A DNA stretch of 64,000 bases from NCBI GenBank assembly GCA_024516035.1, contig CM044967.1, positions 19,876,810 to 19,940,809 of the forward strand, read 5' to 3'. This DNA comes from Bactericera cockerelli (taxonomy: Eukaryota > Arthropoda > Insecta > Hemiptera > Triozidae). Positions 43,955-55,922 of the stretch are shown here, in pieces; the stretch's first letter is position 1, and each line of letters begins with the position of its first letter. The translations under genes were made by a program, and so were the position numbers. Under the pieces are notes generated by a model. It saw only the letters and a list, made by a program, of their open reading frames with translations, was not told the DNA's origin and ran no database searches.

Positions 43955-45291
43955 TCATTTACCATTCATAATGTATTCGTTGCTTTGAGAGGTATTCTTC
44001 TTGCGCAAAATATTTTGAATTTCTTGGAATGACTTTCCTTTTGTTTCAAAAATAAAGAACAACGTGAAGAGAACGTGTACGAAACTACAGACAGAATAAA
44101 AAATAAACATGCAGTACAAACCCAAATTGATTTGGACTATTTTGTAGAACTTGTTTATGAGGAATGACGCCAGTGCAAATGCTATGGACGCCACGGAGGC
44201 TGCCGAGCTCTTCACATTAGCGGGGAATAGTTCAGAGAGCAAAGTAGTAGGAATAACACCGATACCCAAGGAATAGGTAATTCCGAATAGCGAAGTGAAC
44301 AGGTAGGACACCCAATAGTCGAGGTTCCAGTAGAAGCTTGCAGCAAGCACTAGCATGACAGCACTGCTCAGCAGAGCTGAGAGGGAGTTCAGAATCTTCC
44401 TACCCACTATATCCACTAGCGGGGAACATGCGAAGTTTGTTATGACCAACAGTATGGAGAATATGATCAAACATTCAGTACGACCGATGAGCCCATGGTG
44501 TTCGGGAAGACTGGTGGAAGCGTAGGACAAAACTGTGCTCACTCCACTCAGTCTTTGTAGAAAGGAAGATACCAAAACAATGATGAGAGCTTTCCTGTTA
44601 GAGTAGTTAGTGAAAAGTTCTCTGTAACCACTTTTGTTCTTCATATTCTCGTTCGTTGTCAGCACTATATCATCCAACTCTTCATTCACATTTTCTGAAT
44701 CGCCTTTGAACCACTGTAAAGATTTCTTTGCCGCTTCATGATCATTGTTTTTCATGATGCGATAGTAAGGTGATTCAGGTATGAACACAAACATGATTGT
44801 AAACACCACTGGTATGATTCCTAGGATTATGTTGAGCGTTTGGTATTGTATGTAAGGACCAACACACAACGAAAACAGGATCCCACCATACAAATGTCCG
44901 GTGAACATTGTACTCAACGTTCCTCGAATTTTCTTATCAGAAATCTCAGCAATGTAGATAGGAACCACCGTGAAAGCTACTCCTTTTCCAATGCCAGACA
45001 GCAGTCTGGATAGTAAGAGCCAGTAGAATGACTGGGCGAATACTACCAGCAGAGATGAGGTGAAGAAGACCAGAGCTGTCAACAGGAGACAGTTCTTTCT
45101 GCCTAGCTTGTCCATGATGTAGCCGCTGGGCACAGGACTCAGGATGTTACCCAAATCCATGACAGCTACCACCCAGGATATTTCTCCTGTGTCCAGCTCG
45201 TAAGGCAGCACATACTCCTTGGTCTGCCATTTGTAGAGAGCTACCGAGGGCCAGGTGAGCCAGCATCCCGCTGCAAACACCGGGAGTGAGG
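43955..45291 (-). CDS. Sugar transporter exon 2 (nearly all of the protein)
   Basis: Continuous frame of about 445 residues from SLPVFAAGCWLTWPSVALYK to a TGA at 43955-43957, acceptor tgttttcag at 45292. The apparent internal start GTG at 45280 is not the real start, because the frame continues upstream through an acceptor in phase with exon 1. Confidence 0.93.
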
Positions 45292-47003
45292 CTGAAAACA
45301 GAAATACAATGTTTTCAAGTCATTTATCATCATCATTTCAAGTCATCATCATTTCAGTGTCTCGCTAGAGGACTATAAACAGAGAACAGACTAGCCAACC
45401 CTCACAAGCCTGGCTAGCTTGCAATTTCCTGAGGCTTTAATGGCTTATAAAGAAAAGTCCAAGTCCTCATGATGGTTGATCGCTCATAGAAATATGTGGT
45501 TCAGGACGAGCCAGCTTTGAAATAAAGTTGGCTGGAGACCATCACTCACCCCTTCAGCTGTAGCCAAGCTGGCTACAACAACAACAACATTTCAAGTCAT
45601 CAAGGACATGAAAGGAGCCTAGACATTGGATCTGGGCGTCCATATAATCCTCTCACCACCTTGATTTAGGTATCAATACCTATTTCACGGACACGGAATT
45701 ATTATAAGTCGTCTATGCCTCGATAAAGTCAGCGGCGTCGCAGTCATGGCCGTAACGTGTCTAGTTTTTCTCTAAACCATGCACTTTAATAACCATGTTT
45801 GATGGACCTCAGTAGCTGGATCGCTAAGACGGCGGACTCGTAACCTGTAGGTCGGTGGTTCGAGTTAAGTTAAGCAAATATTTAGTAAAGCGAGTTTGAA
45901 TGTTAGTGATTAACACAAATATGATAACTAAACTAGTAACCATATTTGATTTAAACAAACATTATTCTTCTGTTGGGCAATATTGCATTTTATCTCTATA
46001 TATAAATGAGAAATATGGACGGACTTTGTGGGTTTGTGGCTTTGTGGGTTTGTGGCTTTGTGGCTTTGTGTGCAGGAATTGTTTAGGCGAAACGGTAAGA
46101 GATAGCGAAAAATTGATGAGAGACGACCTCAAGTAAAATTGCCGGAAAATACCAGGAAAACTTTCAAAAGTCCGAAATTCCAAACCGTCCTTGAGTTATG
46201 ACCTTCCTCAAGTATTGGCTTGAGGAAGGGTGCGATTTTATGACAGTCTTTGCCCTGGAACTTGAAATCTATCGCGAGGACCTATATTTTTTATTATTTA
46301 ATAACACATTAGACAAAACTAGCTTTCATTTAATTCATACTAGGCCACATTCTGACGTACCGTTCTCGAGATAGAAGCCAGAATGTTCGGAATTTCGACC
46401 TTTTTTTCAGACTTTTCACGTTTTTTAGTAGATTCCAGCGCGGAACTTAAAATTTGTCGCGAGGACCTATATTTTTTATTATTTAATAACACATTAGACA
46501 AAACTATCTTTCATTTAATTCATACTAGGCCACATTCTGACGTACCGTTCTCGAGATAGAAGCCAGAATGTTCGAAATTTCGACCTTTTTTTCAGACTTT
46601 TCACGTTTTTTAGCAGATTCCAGCGCGGAACTTAAAATTTGTCGCGAGGACCTATATTTTTTATTATTTAATAACACATTAGACAAAACTATCTTTCATT
46701 TAATTCATACTAGGCCACATTCTGACGTACCGTTCTCGAGATAGAAGCCAGAATGTTCGAAATTTCGACCATTTTTTCAGACTTTTTACGTTTTTTTACA
46801 GATTCCAGCACGGAACTTGAAAGATATCGCGAGGACCTAAATTTTTATTGTAAAAACTGTCTGAGAACATCACATGATTTTATTTGAGCTCTTTGTTGTC
46901 ATATTCTGACAAATCGTTCTCGAAATATAGGCCAGTTTGCTACATTATAAATATCCGCTATGATAGATTTGGCTCGGGATTTTGAAATTTACAGCGATGA
47001 TGG

Positions 47004-47061
<58 letters not shown>

Positions 47062-47846
47062 GTGTGTGTGGTGTGTGTGGGTGAGTGGGTGAGTGGGTGT
47101 GGGTGTGTGTGTGTGGATGGTGTGTGTGTGTGTGTGTGGATGGGTGTGTGATGTGTGTGGGTGTGTTGTATTTGGGTGGGTGTGCGTGCATGTGGATGTG
47201 TTTGTGTATGTGTGTGTGTGCGTGTATGTGGTGTGTGTGTATGTGGTGTGTGATGTATGGGTGGTGTGTGTGTGATGGCTTGGCGAAGCGGGTGCAGCCC
47301 GCTAGTTTTAAATAAATAAACAAGGATTTATTGTATTGATATGTGGTATCATTACAAAGCTTTAGGGTAATTGTTGTGAAGTGCTTTGAAATATAATGAT
47401 ATTTACACATCACATTGTTATGCCATTTCTCATTAAGGGCCGAATTCTAACATAAGATAACAACCAAAATAAGAGAAGACCGTGTCCCTTAAGTTGGACT
47501 TTCCTTCAATCACATCACACCATAACTCGGATAAGGGGCGGTCTGCCCTTATATTCGTTTTAATCTTCATTTATAATTTAGCCCCAAGTTTCAATGCTGC
47601 TTTGTCGTATTTACATGAAATGCTCTTAACGCATTGTTTGCTGAATCCCGGCCGGAGCGAAATATTCTAACAGAATTTAAAAAAAAAAAACCAAACAAGC
47701 TGCATAAGGTAATCTACTTATTATGTAGAGTAGACTCTTCTGATATATGTATTTCATGTACATCTAACAAAACTTCTCACTTTCCTGTTTATACTGATAC
47801 TGTACCTACCTGCAAAGGCAGCAATCAACTGTTTGGTGTATCCCAT
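43955..47846 (-). CDS. MFS sugar transporter, facilitated trehalose transporter Tret1-like
   Basis: Join of 47810-47846 and 43955-45291, 1374 bases, 457 residues plus stop. The protein should be a 12-helix plasma-membrane facilitator for trehalose or glucose, as in the insect Tret1/sugar-porter group. Motifs seen: DKLGRKN after TM2, RGTLSTMF, IPESPYYR after TM6, QRLSGVSTVLSYAS in TM7 (the QQLSG motif with R for Q), VDIVGRK after TM8, SELFP in TM10 and FETKGKSFQEIQ after TM12 (PETKG with F for P). The frame is clean. The one 2.5-kb intron holds SINEs and a Helitron. Substrate is inferred from family only; the altered QQLSG and PETKG motifs make trehalose itself uncertain. Confidence 0.9.
45358..45600 (+). 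repeat. Dispersed SINE-like repeat (ACTATAAACAGAGAACA family), copy 3
   Basis: Longest copy: ggactataaacagagaacag, ctagccaaccctcacaagcc, gctttaatggcttataaaga and a (CAA)n tail at about 45578-45590. In the transporter intron. Confidence 0.6.
45809..45965 (+). repeat. SINE family D, copy 3
   Basis: Head gacctcagtagctggatcgc, then ggcggactcgtaacctgtag and gtcggtggttcgag; body ttagtaaagcgagtttga also occurs as a fragment near 38814. Confidence 0.7.
46257..46850 (+). repeat. Minisatellite, ~185-base unit, three full copies plus part of a fourth
   Basis: Units begin ggaact(t/a)aaatttgtcgcgagga and include cattctgacgtaccgttctc and agatagaagccagaatgttc. Copies 2 and 3 are almost identical. Wholly inside the Helitron-like element. 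Confidence 0.85.
47008..47275 (+). repeat. GT-rich microsatellite
   Basis: Pure (GT)n at 47008-47051, then degenerate GTGGGTG/GTGTATG variants. Long open frames on both strands here (for example 46958-47413) are only translations of this repeat. Confidence 0.9.
47436..47590. mobile_element. Possible MITE upstream of the transporter intron's Helitron
   Basis: Ends agggccgaattctaacataa and tttataatttagcccc are imperfect inverses resembling the GGGCC...ATTATGA family at 10361 and 13098. Weak. Confidence 0.35.
47810..47846 (-). CDS. Sugar transporter exon 1 (37 bases, start codon)
   Basis: ATG then GYTKQLIAAFA and one leftover base at donor GTAGGTAC. Joined to exon 2 it gives KQLIAAFAASLPVFAAG, the standard first transmembrane helix of insect sugar porters. 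An in-frame TAA lies 30 bases upstream of the ATG. Total coding length becomes an exact multiple of three. Confidence 0.82.
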
Positions 47847-48171
47847 CAACAGAGTTCGTGTCACAGGTGCAGTTTATCCGGATATAGAGGGTTTTTTTTC
47901 TTCCTCAACACCAGTTATATTTTGTAGAGCCAAATCGTACTTTTAGGAGACACTGTTAGGGAATTTGAAGTTATTTGGTAAATTATTTCAAATTACAACC
48001 GAGTACAAGCTTAATTAGGGGGTTATAAATTTACAGTTACGGAATTACATATTTCATTAGCTCGGATTGATATTCTCACTGTACCATTAGTACAGTTCCA
48101 ATAAAGGTTTATTTATTTAGTTATATTAGTCTGTGCATTTGGTTTTAAATTTAAAATTCCATAAACATTAA

Positions 48172-49832
48172 CAAGGGCGTAGGCAGCATTTGCGTTAGGT
48201 AGGGGCAGTTTCCGGCCGGAGCAGGGGGGGGGGGGGGCGTCCAGCAACTCCGAAAAAAAAAGTTTAGTATAAAGAAGGTATACCTGATATTTTATAACTA
48301 CTTACGTTTTTGTGGTTGCCAGATTGAGTTTTTTCCCAAATTGGGGAAAAAAATTTAAAGCCGTATTTTGGGGAAATTCTTCAGAGGAACAGATGGGACT
48401 TGTAACCTAGGGCAGCCTTACCCAACCTTTTTTTATATCTGAGCGCACGGCAGTGCGCCAGGCCAAGTTCCAGCAAGCACGGCAGTGTATCTTTACACGA
48501 ACCGATTCACCCGGTTTTTCACACCCTCATATCTTCGGTTCAACTGATCATAGAGATATGAAACAGAGATTGTCCTAATATCATTAAAAAGACATTGAAA
48601 ATTTAAAGACTCTATGCAAAAAACTTTCAGAAGAATGTAATTTTGAAATTTGCGATTTTGATACTGACTGACTGACAGATCATCAAAATTATGAGGCACT
48701 TCCTGACTACCTAGAAAGCTGAAATTTTGCATGATGCATGATGGTAGGGTTTATTGTAAAAGTACAGGGAAAAATCTAAAAAAGTTCTGAAAACTGTTAA
48801 ACGGTGTCGTTTTAGGGAGAAAGTATACTATATTAGTATATAAATTATGAGGCACTTCCCTACTACCTAAAAAGCTGAAATTTTGCATGATGGGTTTATT
48901 GTAAAAGTACAGGGAAAAATCTGAAAACCGGCACTTTCGCACTATTTCTGCGGTTAAACTATGTTATTTTAGGGAGAAAGTATACTCGACTATGCATAAA
49001 ATTATGAGGCACTTCGATATTACCTACATAGATGAAATTTTGTATGGTGCTAGGGTTCATTGTAAAAGTACAGGGAAAAATCTGAAAACCGAACTTTCGC
49101 ACTTATCATGCTGTTAAACGGTGTTATTTTAGGGAGGAAATATACTCGATTATGATATATAAATTATGAGGTACTTCTCTACTACCTACAAAGCTGACAT
49201 TTTGCATGGTGCTAGCTAGGGTTTACTGTAAAAATACAGGGAAAAATCTGAAAACCGGCACTTTCGCACTATTTCTGTTGTTAAACGGTGTCGTTTTAGG
49301 GAGCATAATAAAGTGAAGAATCCTAAAAAAAAATTAATAAAAAGTAGTGAAACGTGCTGTGAAACGAACCATTTACAAAAAGTAATGATATCCGACAAAA
49401 AACTACCGTTAAAAAAAGGGCCAAGTTCCAGAACTTCTATCCAAAAAGGTTTCGCCAATGAATGCAGTGATATCTTGTTTGCGGCCAAGTTATCTTGGTA
49501 CTAAATTATTGATTTTACTAAAACCCGTTTTCTGAGTTCCTCATTTTGTATGTTTTTAACTGCAAACTATCCTCTAACTTGGCCAGTTTTATGCCATCGG
49601 TTGTATGGAATATTACGACTATATGTAAAGGTACAAAATAACAATATAACCATCACAAGGAGCGACACTGCAGTTTTTTACTTTCCTTATATTTTAATGG
49701 GTTTTTTTTTCAATATCTTCCTTATATTCAATTCAATATTTGTGAAGGAGCCCCTTCACAAATTGCATACTCATTAAGCATTTTTAGGTAGGAGCACCTG
49801 CTCCTACCTGCTCCACGCTGCCTACGCCCTTG
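48172..49832. mobile_element. hAT-like non-autonomous element, 8-base target duplication
   Basis: Inverted ends CAAGGGCGTAGGCAGC (48172) and GCTGCCTACGCCCTTG (to 49832) are flanked by the direct repeat AACATTAA (48164-48171 and 49833-49840). 8-base duplication and short inverted ends fit the hAT superfamily. The interior includes a poly-G run (48226-48238), a four-copy ~160-base tandem array (48683-49310) and a small open frame (49313-49504) with no family I recognise. Confidence 0.75.
48683..49310 (+). repeat. ~160-base tandem array inside the hAT-like element
   Basis: Units start near 48686, 48843, 48999 and 49162 with aaattatgaggcacttc, followed by agctgaaattttgcatgatg and aaaagtacagggaaaaatct. 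It resembles the start of the Helitron-like fragment at 20278, so a Helitron piece may have inserted here and expanded. Confidence 0.75.
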
Positions 49833-50048
49833 AACATTAAGAAAAAAGTTTTCAACCAATGTGTTCTACCAGTACCAGTATCAATAAAGGATGTAACAAA
49901 CATACGGCAGTTTTTTTCTTTTTTCTTCAATGAAACTGTGTATTTCATATCTCACCATTTCATCCAATTCATCATAACATCTCAATGCAATTCAATGAAA
50001 CTGTGTATCTCACCATTCTATCCAAGTCATCATAACATCATAGCAATT

Positions 50049-50240
50049 GTCCCGGTAGCTCAGTGGTAAAGGCCGCATCCTCTGAATCCAGAGGTCGCGG
50101 CTTTGAAACCCAGCCGGGACATGACAAGTTATCCTCCCATTTGGAATCTTTACCACATACTCCTAATAATACGTCATGGGCTTACTGCCTGAATAATGGG
50201 ACTTAATAGTCCCAATCGGGCAGTATAAATTATTATCATA
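50049..50240 (+). repeat. SINE family B, copy 2 (best-preserved tRNA head)
   Basis: Head gtcccggtagctcagtggta, anticodon-like region tcctctgaatccagagg, B box cggctttgaaacccagccgg and closing ccgggac, so a 7-base acceptor-type stem still pairs. It is followed directly by the SINE tail and occurs in several diverged copies, so it is not a tRNA gene. Confidence 0.75.
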
Positions 50241-50999
50241 CATATCTCAGGAGTAAGATTTTTATTCTTGGAACAAGGTCATATCGGCGACATCCACAGG
50301 ACCTTAGTATCTTGAGAAGAATGGAAAGTATTGTCATTCATGATAATGGAGAAATACAAGTTTACCCTGGATGTATGATAATAGTACATATTATTGTTCA
50401 TTCATCAGAGTTTACCGCTAATGAACACCCCATATATGTTTTTCTTTTTTAATTACATCTACATTCTCTGTTACATATTTCATTCGTAGGATCTTGATCG
50501 AGCTGTATTATTCTATTGCATATGTCTATTTATGAGAATGATAATAGTTATTATTATTGGGTCTGCAGCAGTATCTTTTACGCGACAAAATTACAATTTT
50601 GTCCTTCCTGGTGCTTGCCTTCCACTAAAGACTGTCATGATTTAATTTTATTGTATTCGTTTAATAGATAAATAATTCTAAAAAAATTATAATTCATCCC
50701 ATAAAATATATAAGACCTGTTTCATTGCTGGAGTAAAGGGACTTTTCAGTCTTACCTCGGCAGTATAAACTAGGTATATTCTATTCTATTCAAAAAGAAT
50801 ACAGTGGTCATCAATGAGTTATTTCAACAGTTTGACGTAGTAGTTATGTTACAAAAATTACATCCAAGAATTTTTTCCCCGAGAAGTGGTGGGGCACAAG
50901 ACCAAGAAAGCTTGAGTGGAATGAGGCGAAGTGAAAGAACAAGTTAATAGAATAGAGGTGGAAAATCCAAAGCAGGCAAAAATTAGTGAGGTTGGTTAG
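50241..50999. other. Intergenic stretch, no gene
   Basis: About 50725-50790 repeats the SINE-tail fragment also at 785-850. Otherwise AT-rich without features. Confidence 0.45.
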
Positions 51000-51290
51000 A
51001 AAATTGTAATCCTGAGTTCGATCCCCGGTCGGAGCAGATTTTTCACACATAAAATTCTGTTCCCTCCGTACATGTGAGACTGGCATTTCCGGCCCTACCC
51101 AGGCTGGGTGAGGTTAATTTGGGTAGCTGGTACGATGCCCGGCGAATGGAGGGTTAAATCAAATAAAATCGTTGGCGTTAGGAAGGGCATCCAGCCGTAA
51201 AAATGTGCCAAAACCAATCAACCTCAATCATGAGGTTGAACAACGTCAACACTGCTTGAACGGGATAAGACAGAGTAGAAGAAGAAGATA
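51000..51290 (+). repeat. SINE family E, copy 3
   Basis: Lacks the first part of the head; B box gagttcgatccccggtcgga, then cccaggctgggtgaggttaa, gcgaatggagggttaaatca and tail gggataagacagagtagaag. A dispersed-motif copy (51297-51311) lies immediately after the tail. Confidence 0.72.
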
Positions 51291-51311
51291 GAAAGTAAAA
51301 AGTGAGAAGTT

Positions 51312-53443
51312 CTTCTATGTTTACCACCAATATTGTGTTGTAAACAATATATTAGCTGCCCGAGCTGCACAATATAATTAATTTAGATGAGCTATCACCC
51401 AGATACACGCATGCAGTGTTATCCCAATTGTTTTAATTCCAAGTGACCCACACATCTACTCTTGGTCATTACGTATGCATGACCTTATTAATTACTGTGT
51501 TGAAACTAATAAAACCTTTTTCTCATGCATTTCACAAATAAATATCTCAAATGGAATTAACCCTAACAGACATGACGTATTTGACATTATCAAATTGTCA
51601 CCCTGTCACATGTTTTTTTGGTTCAAATCCCACCCAATGCATGAATTTTACCTCATTTGTTTGGTATCAAAAGAACCATTTTGGATTCAAAAAAAATCTT
51701 TTGTCCTATCTGGGCAGTATAAATAAGCGTCAATCAATATGAAAAATTTTTGGTTTAGATTCCACTCAATTTGTGAATTTTCTCGTATACTTGAGGATAT
51801 TACCTCTTAATATTTTAATAATGACACCCAAACAACTGTTGAGTTTAAGTCTCTATTCCTCATGTGGGGCTAACATACCGTTCGTGAACTTGGCGTTCTG
51901 TATTTACAATCGTGTTTTTTGGTGTTAAGATAACTAGCAGTTGTAGACCGGGATCATTAGGATAATGCTAGTTTTTCAGTGTCCTAATACTACATAGTTT
52001 AAATATTGTACATATTTACGAATGATGTTTCCGCCAATTTTGTTGTTTGTACAAGATTCACATGAGAACGCAAGTACTGGTTTGTGTGTGTTTTTAATAT
52101 TATGTACCTATTTATTATTTCTTATCTTGGGAAGGGGGGCTCTCACATTTTTACTTTAAAAATGTCACTTATAACTTGTAATCCAGAATAAGAATAGTTT
52201 TATGTAAATAAATCCCGAGGACATCTTATAAAGTTAAGACTTAAAATAATCTAATTCTAAGGTAATAAAACAAAAAGTAAAATTACAATTTATGACATTG
52301 AAAATAAAGACCGTTGACTAAGCTTAAACCAAATAATACTATACAATGTCAGGAAATGAAACAAAAAAGTAGTAGGTAGGTAAATAAGAGAGGGAATTGC
52401 TCAAGAGTATTCTGAGTGCCTTGGCCTCTGGATTACAAATAACTGAAATCTACTACTTGTAATAAATAATATGTATATGAACAAAATGTAAGAAAAACCA
52501 GACTATAATACATTAAGTGTATCGTGAAACTGGACATGTCTCAAACGCAAGTTCTCATGCTTTGGGTGGCATCAGACCAATGGATCCCTACCTGGGTTAC
52601 CAGTCTACCAATGATATCACGATTATGATGAACACAAATGGATGAAAAATAATAACAAATACCAGGTAACCATTTGACCACTCGACCACCCGTGAAAATC
52701 AGAAACCAATACTGGCCACAGTAAACTATTCCAAGGAAATCACAAAATTCGGAATCCCTTCAACTTACCTACATAAGTAGAACTTCTCACTTTTTTTAGT
52801 GATTGACTCAGTGTTCAGACTACCCTTACGTTTGTGTTTCCATATTTCAGACTACCCACTCGCTCAGTCGAAATACGAAATACCAACTTCTTATCGAACA
52901 TAACATAATCATGATTATCATGCTGGGACTTGTTGAAATTTTAACAAACTCACACAGAACCTCGGCTTGCTGTGATGTCAGTCAGTCAATCCGTCAAAAG
53001 AATAAATAAATACTTCCGATTATTTCACCATTAAATTTTTATTATAATCTACCTGCACATAGAAACTTCCCCTGAATTCAACTATGATAAAACTGCTCAA
53101 AACAACTTTATATTAATATTTCATCTATAATATCTTTGCATATACCTACACGATCTGGTACCCTTTGTCATCTTGGCAACCTGCTGGTGAGCAGGTAGGC
53201 GGCTAACAAGCATTTCTCTCCTAGAAATTTCTCGGAAGTAAAAGTGAGATGTTCTGATAGATGTTTTACAACATCCTGTGTTCAAGTCAGCACGTGTCAG
53301 CTATTTCTGCTGATGCTGCGTCTACCCCGAGTCCTACTTTAGATAAGAACTGAGGACACGAACTCCAATAAAGTTTATCTCAACTCTCGAGATAGAATCT
53401 TGTGCTGAAAATTTCATCTTGCGAACGTGGGTGTACCCTTCAT

Positions 53444-53479
<36 letters not shown>

Positions 53480-53679
53480 GTTTGATGCGAAATAGATGAT
53501 GAAAATTTGAAGAAAAGGAAAACCCCCGTGGGTTTCGCATAAATTGATTTTTATATTCGCAAGTAGCCTTCACCCTACCTACCCCCTCCCATACACCCCC
53601 ATTGCATTTATTCAAATTAATGCATTTTTGTGCAACGCATTTATTCCGTGTATAATTTATATTAATAATATAGTCTTAT
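51312..53679. other. Intergenic stretch, no gene
   Basis: Holds a dispersed-motif copy (52781-52797), a decayed family A-like fragment (about 52545-52690) and a poly-T run (53441-53474). No coding or RNA signal. Confidence 0.5.
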
Positions 53680-53864
53680 TTATACTGCCCGATAAGGACT
53701 ATTAAAGTCCCATTATTCCAGCAGTAAGCCCAAGACATATTATTATGTTGTAAAAATCCCAAATGGGAGGATAACTTGTCATGTCCCGGCTGGGTTTCGA
53801 ACCCACGACCTCTGGAACCTCTGGATTCACAGAGTGCCGCCTTACCACTGAGCTACCGGACGAG
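53680..53864 (-). repeat. SINE family B, copy 3
   Basis: Minus strand: gtccggtagctcagtggtaa, gtgggttcgaaacccagccg, then the family tail toward ctgctggaataatgggact. The head is expanded by a short duplication around its anticodon-like region (ccagaggttccagaggtc). Confidence 0.75.
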
Positions 53865-55480
53865 ATTTATGAGAAAAAAAAGTAATTACACTTGGTCTAG
53901 CCATTCAAAGAGGAAATGCTTCTTGCATTAACGGTCCCTTTCGGAAGGACAGTCCCGGGAGATTTTTTTAATTATTATTAATAAAACATGAATTGTAATA
54001 ATAAAAAAAAATGAAATCAAACACCTTGTGTTGTACTTCAGTACGAGATATGTTATAACTGTTAATTAAAATTTTAGTCAATTAAATGCATATTTTTAGA
54101 CAAGAAAAAAGTTACTTGCTCTCCATACGGTAGGTGATGGTTTAGGTTTAAAGACCATCTTAAAAATGAAAAAAAAAAATGGATGGAACGAACGGAAATA
54201 AAATTCATAAATGGAAACTTTAAAAAACGTTGCATAAAAAAGAACTTCACCGAAATATTATGAACTTAAATGCAAATAAAATAATTATTAATTAAGTTCT
54301 AGTTAGAGTGAAGTTTATATTTTAAATTTAGTAGCAGTTGCACTGTGGAAAAAAAAATATTTTAAAAAAAGTTCAAAAAGAAACGAAAAGAAAAAAAAAA
54401 TATTGGTTAAATTCTTAAAAGATAAACAATTTATATCCACCAAGATATTTATCCCTGCTTAAGCGGGATAAGACAGAGTAAAAGAAGAAGATATTTATGT
54501 TAAAACTAATCGTCCACTCACGATATTAAATTTATGCAAAATAGTTCGTTCAACTATCACGTGACTAGATCAATCACTGTACTAGTCTACTTTTCAGTAT
54601 AAATATTCTACAAATGTACACAGCTGATATCTACATAATACATACATTTAAGTACAACTTCTCACTTTTTTAAACTTTAATCGCAAACAAGTTGCCTTTT
54701 TATTTACTTATATTTCTCACTTTTAAAAAAAAAAAATACATTATCATCTAGCTGCTATTTATATTGATACATTGATAAATGATTAATTTATTGATAAATT
54801 ATAAATAGCTTATATCTACTTTTCTGTTTATTACGCAAACATACCAAAACAAAATAAAATGACAAAAACCTCACTGAATCAAACAAAGCACAACTTCTCA
54901 CTTTTCCGTTAATACGCAAACATACTAAAACAAAATAAAATGACAAATATCTCACAATGGTCAAATAATGGATAAAATCCCAATAGGGATAGGTACCATT
55001 GGGCTCAAAATAATGGACTTGAAAAATACAAATTCATGTTAAAAATTTTGAGAAAAAAAAAATATATATCACTCCACTTCCTCCCAGAGACTAGAAGACA
55101 AAATTACTGTAACAACTAACCACAACACTGATAGCTCCGCATCCAGTGCAAATCCCACTGAACTAAACTCTAATAGATCGAACCGATCATGTTTTAGAAA
55201 TGTGAACAAGTGAACTGAGAGCACAATAAACTTACTCTCTCCTCTCTCGCGACTAGTTCACCACCCGAAAACTCAGAAACCATCAACCTCGAGTGCCTGC
55301 GGGCAGATAGTGGCAAGATCGTGAAATGTATCTCCAATCAGTCTAATCAGTTGGACAGAAAAGTGAGAAGTTCTGAGATGAATGCCAATATAAAAATTTG
55401 ATACCGGGGGGCGCCACTCGCCAGGTGTTGAGCAGTGCGTCCGGTCAAGTACAAGTGCACTGGTAGTTAATTCCTTTCCT
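53865..55480. other. AT-rich intergenic stretch with three dispersed-motif copies
   Basis: Motif copies at 54656-54670, 54892-54912 (both +) and 55355-55372 (-); a SINE E tail fragment (agcgggataagacagagtaa) at 54461-54480. Nothing coding. Confidence 0.5.
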
Positions 55481-55481
55481 T

Positions 55482-55625
55482 CAAGTGCACAGCTAATTCC
55501 TTTCCTTCTTATCTTTGAATGAGCCCTCTTTTGAAAATATTCCGTTGTCCGATTTTTACTTTCCTTATCCTATTTACTTTTTTTCTCCTATTAGGATATT
55601 CAACATGTTTTAATTTGATTGATAG
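55482..55625 (+). repeat. Paralogous segment carrying the empty site of the MULE-like insertion
   Basis: aattcctttccttcttatct, ccgttgtccgatttttact and ttccttatcctatttacttt run uninterrupted here. The same sequence at 56938-57725 is split by the 57011-57685 element with ACTTTCCTT repeated on both sides. Both copies are followed by a family A SINE. Confidence 0.8.
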
Positions 55626-55670
55626 ACCTAACCACTTGACTACCAGTTGACGCTAACCACTTGACTACTA

Positions 55671-55908
55671 GTGCACTGGTAGTCAAGTGGTTAAGGCGCT
55701 AGTCTGATAGTCCAGGTAGCGTAGGGATCCGTCGGTTCGAATCCCACAGTGAATTTTTCTTCATTCATTTGAGTTTGTGATCACATAATAATAAGACTCT
55801 GAGGGTTACATGGTAGTAAATGCTTTGAGCATTAACCTCGTCTGGTGGTTAATAATATATCTCACTCCTAACCTAACCTAACCTTCCACTAAAGAGTGTT
55901 ATTATTAT
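55671..55908 (+). repeat. SINE family A, copy 2
   Basis: gcactggtagtcaagtggtt, gcgctagtctgatagtccag, B box cggttcgaatcccacagtga; body tttgagtttgtgatcacata, tail ccactaaagagtgttattat. Confidence 0.8.
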
Positions 55909-55922
55909 ATAATATTAGAAGT

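Larger units (their letters stand above)
45993..47305 (+). mobile_element. Helitron-like element carrying a minisatellite and GT tract
   Basis: The 5' end TCTCTATATATAAATGAG follows an A; the 3' end has a GCGGG-TGCAG-CCCGC hairpin running into CTAG followed by T. These are the expected Helitron termini and A/T insertion site. Inside are four units of ~185 bases (from about 46257, 46443, 46627 and 46813; shared word atcgcgaggacct or gtcgcgaggacct) and a GT-rich block (47008-47275). No Rep/helicase ORF, so non-autonomous. Confidence 0.7.

Noticed and set aside
46958..47413. 151-residue His/Thr-rich open frame on the minus strand
   Set aside because: It is the translation of a GT/CA microsatellite; the plus strand gives equally long Val/Cys-rich frames.
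48683..49310. CRISPR-like array
   Set aside because: Repeats are ~160-base direct units with no spacers, inside a eukaryotic transposon.
49313..49504. 63-residue Lys-rich frame as a host gene
   Set aside because: It lies within the hAT-like element, has no splice context, and I recognise no domain.
50049..50120. Possible functional tRNA gene
   Set aside because: Acceptor-type stem and A/B boxes are present, but the head continues into a repeated SINE tail and recurs in diverged form at 21869, 53680 and 61423; the anticodon arm is irregular.
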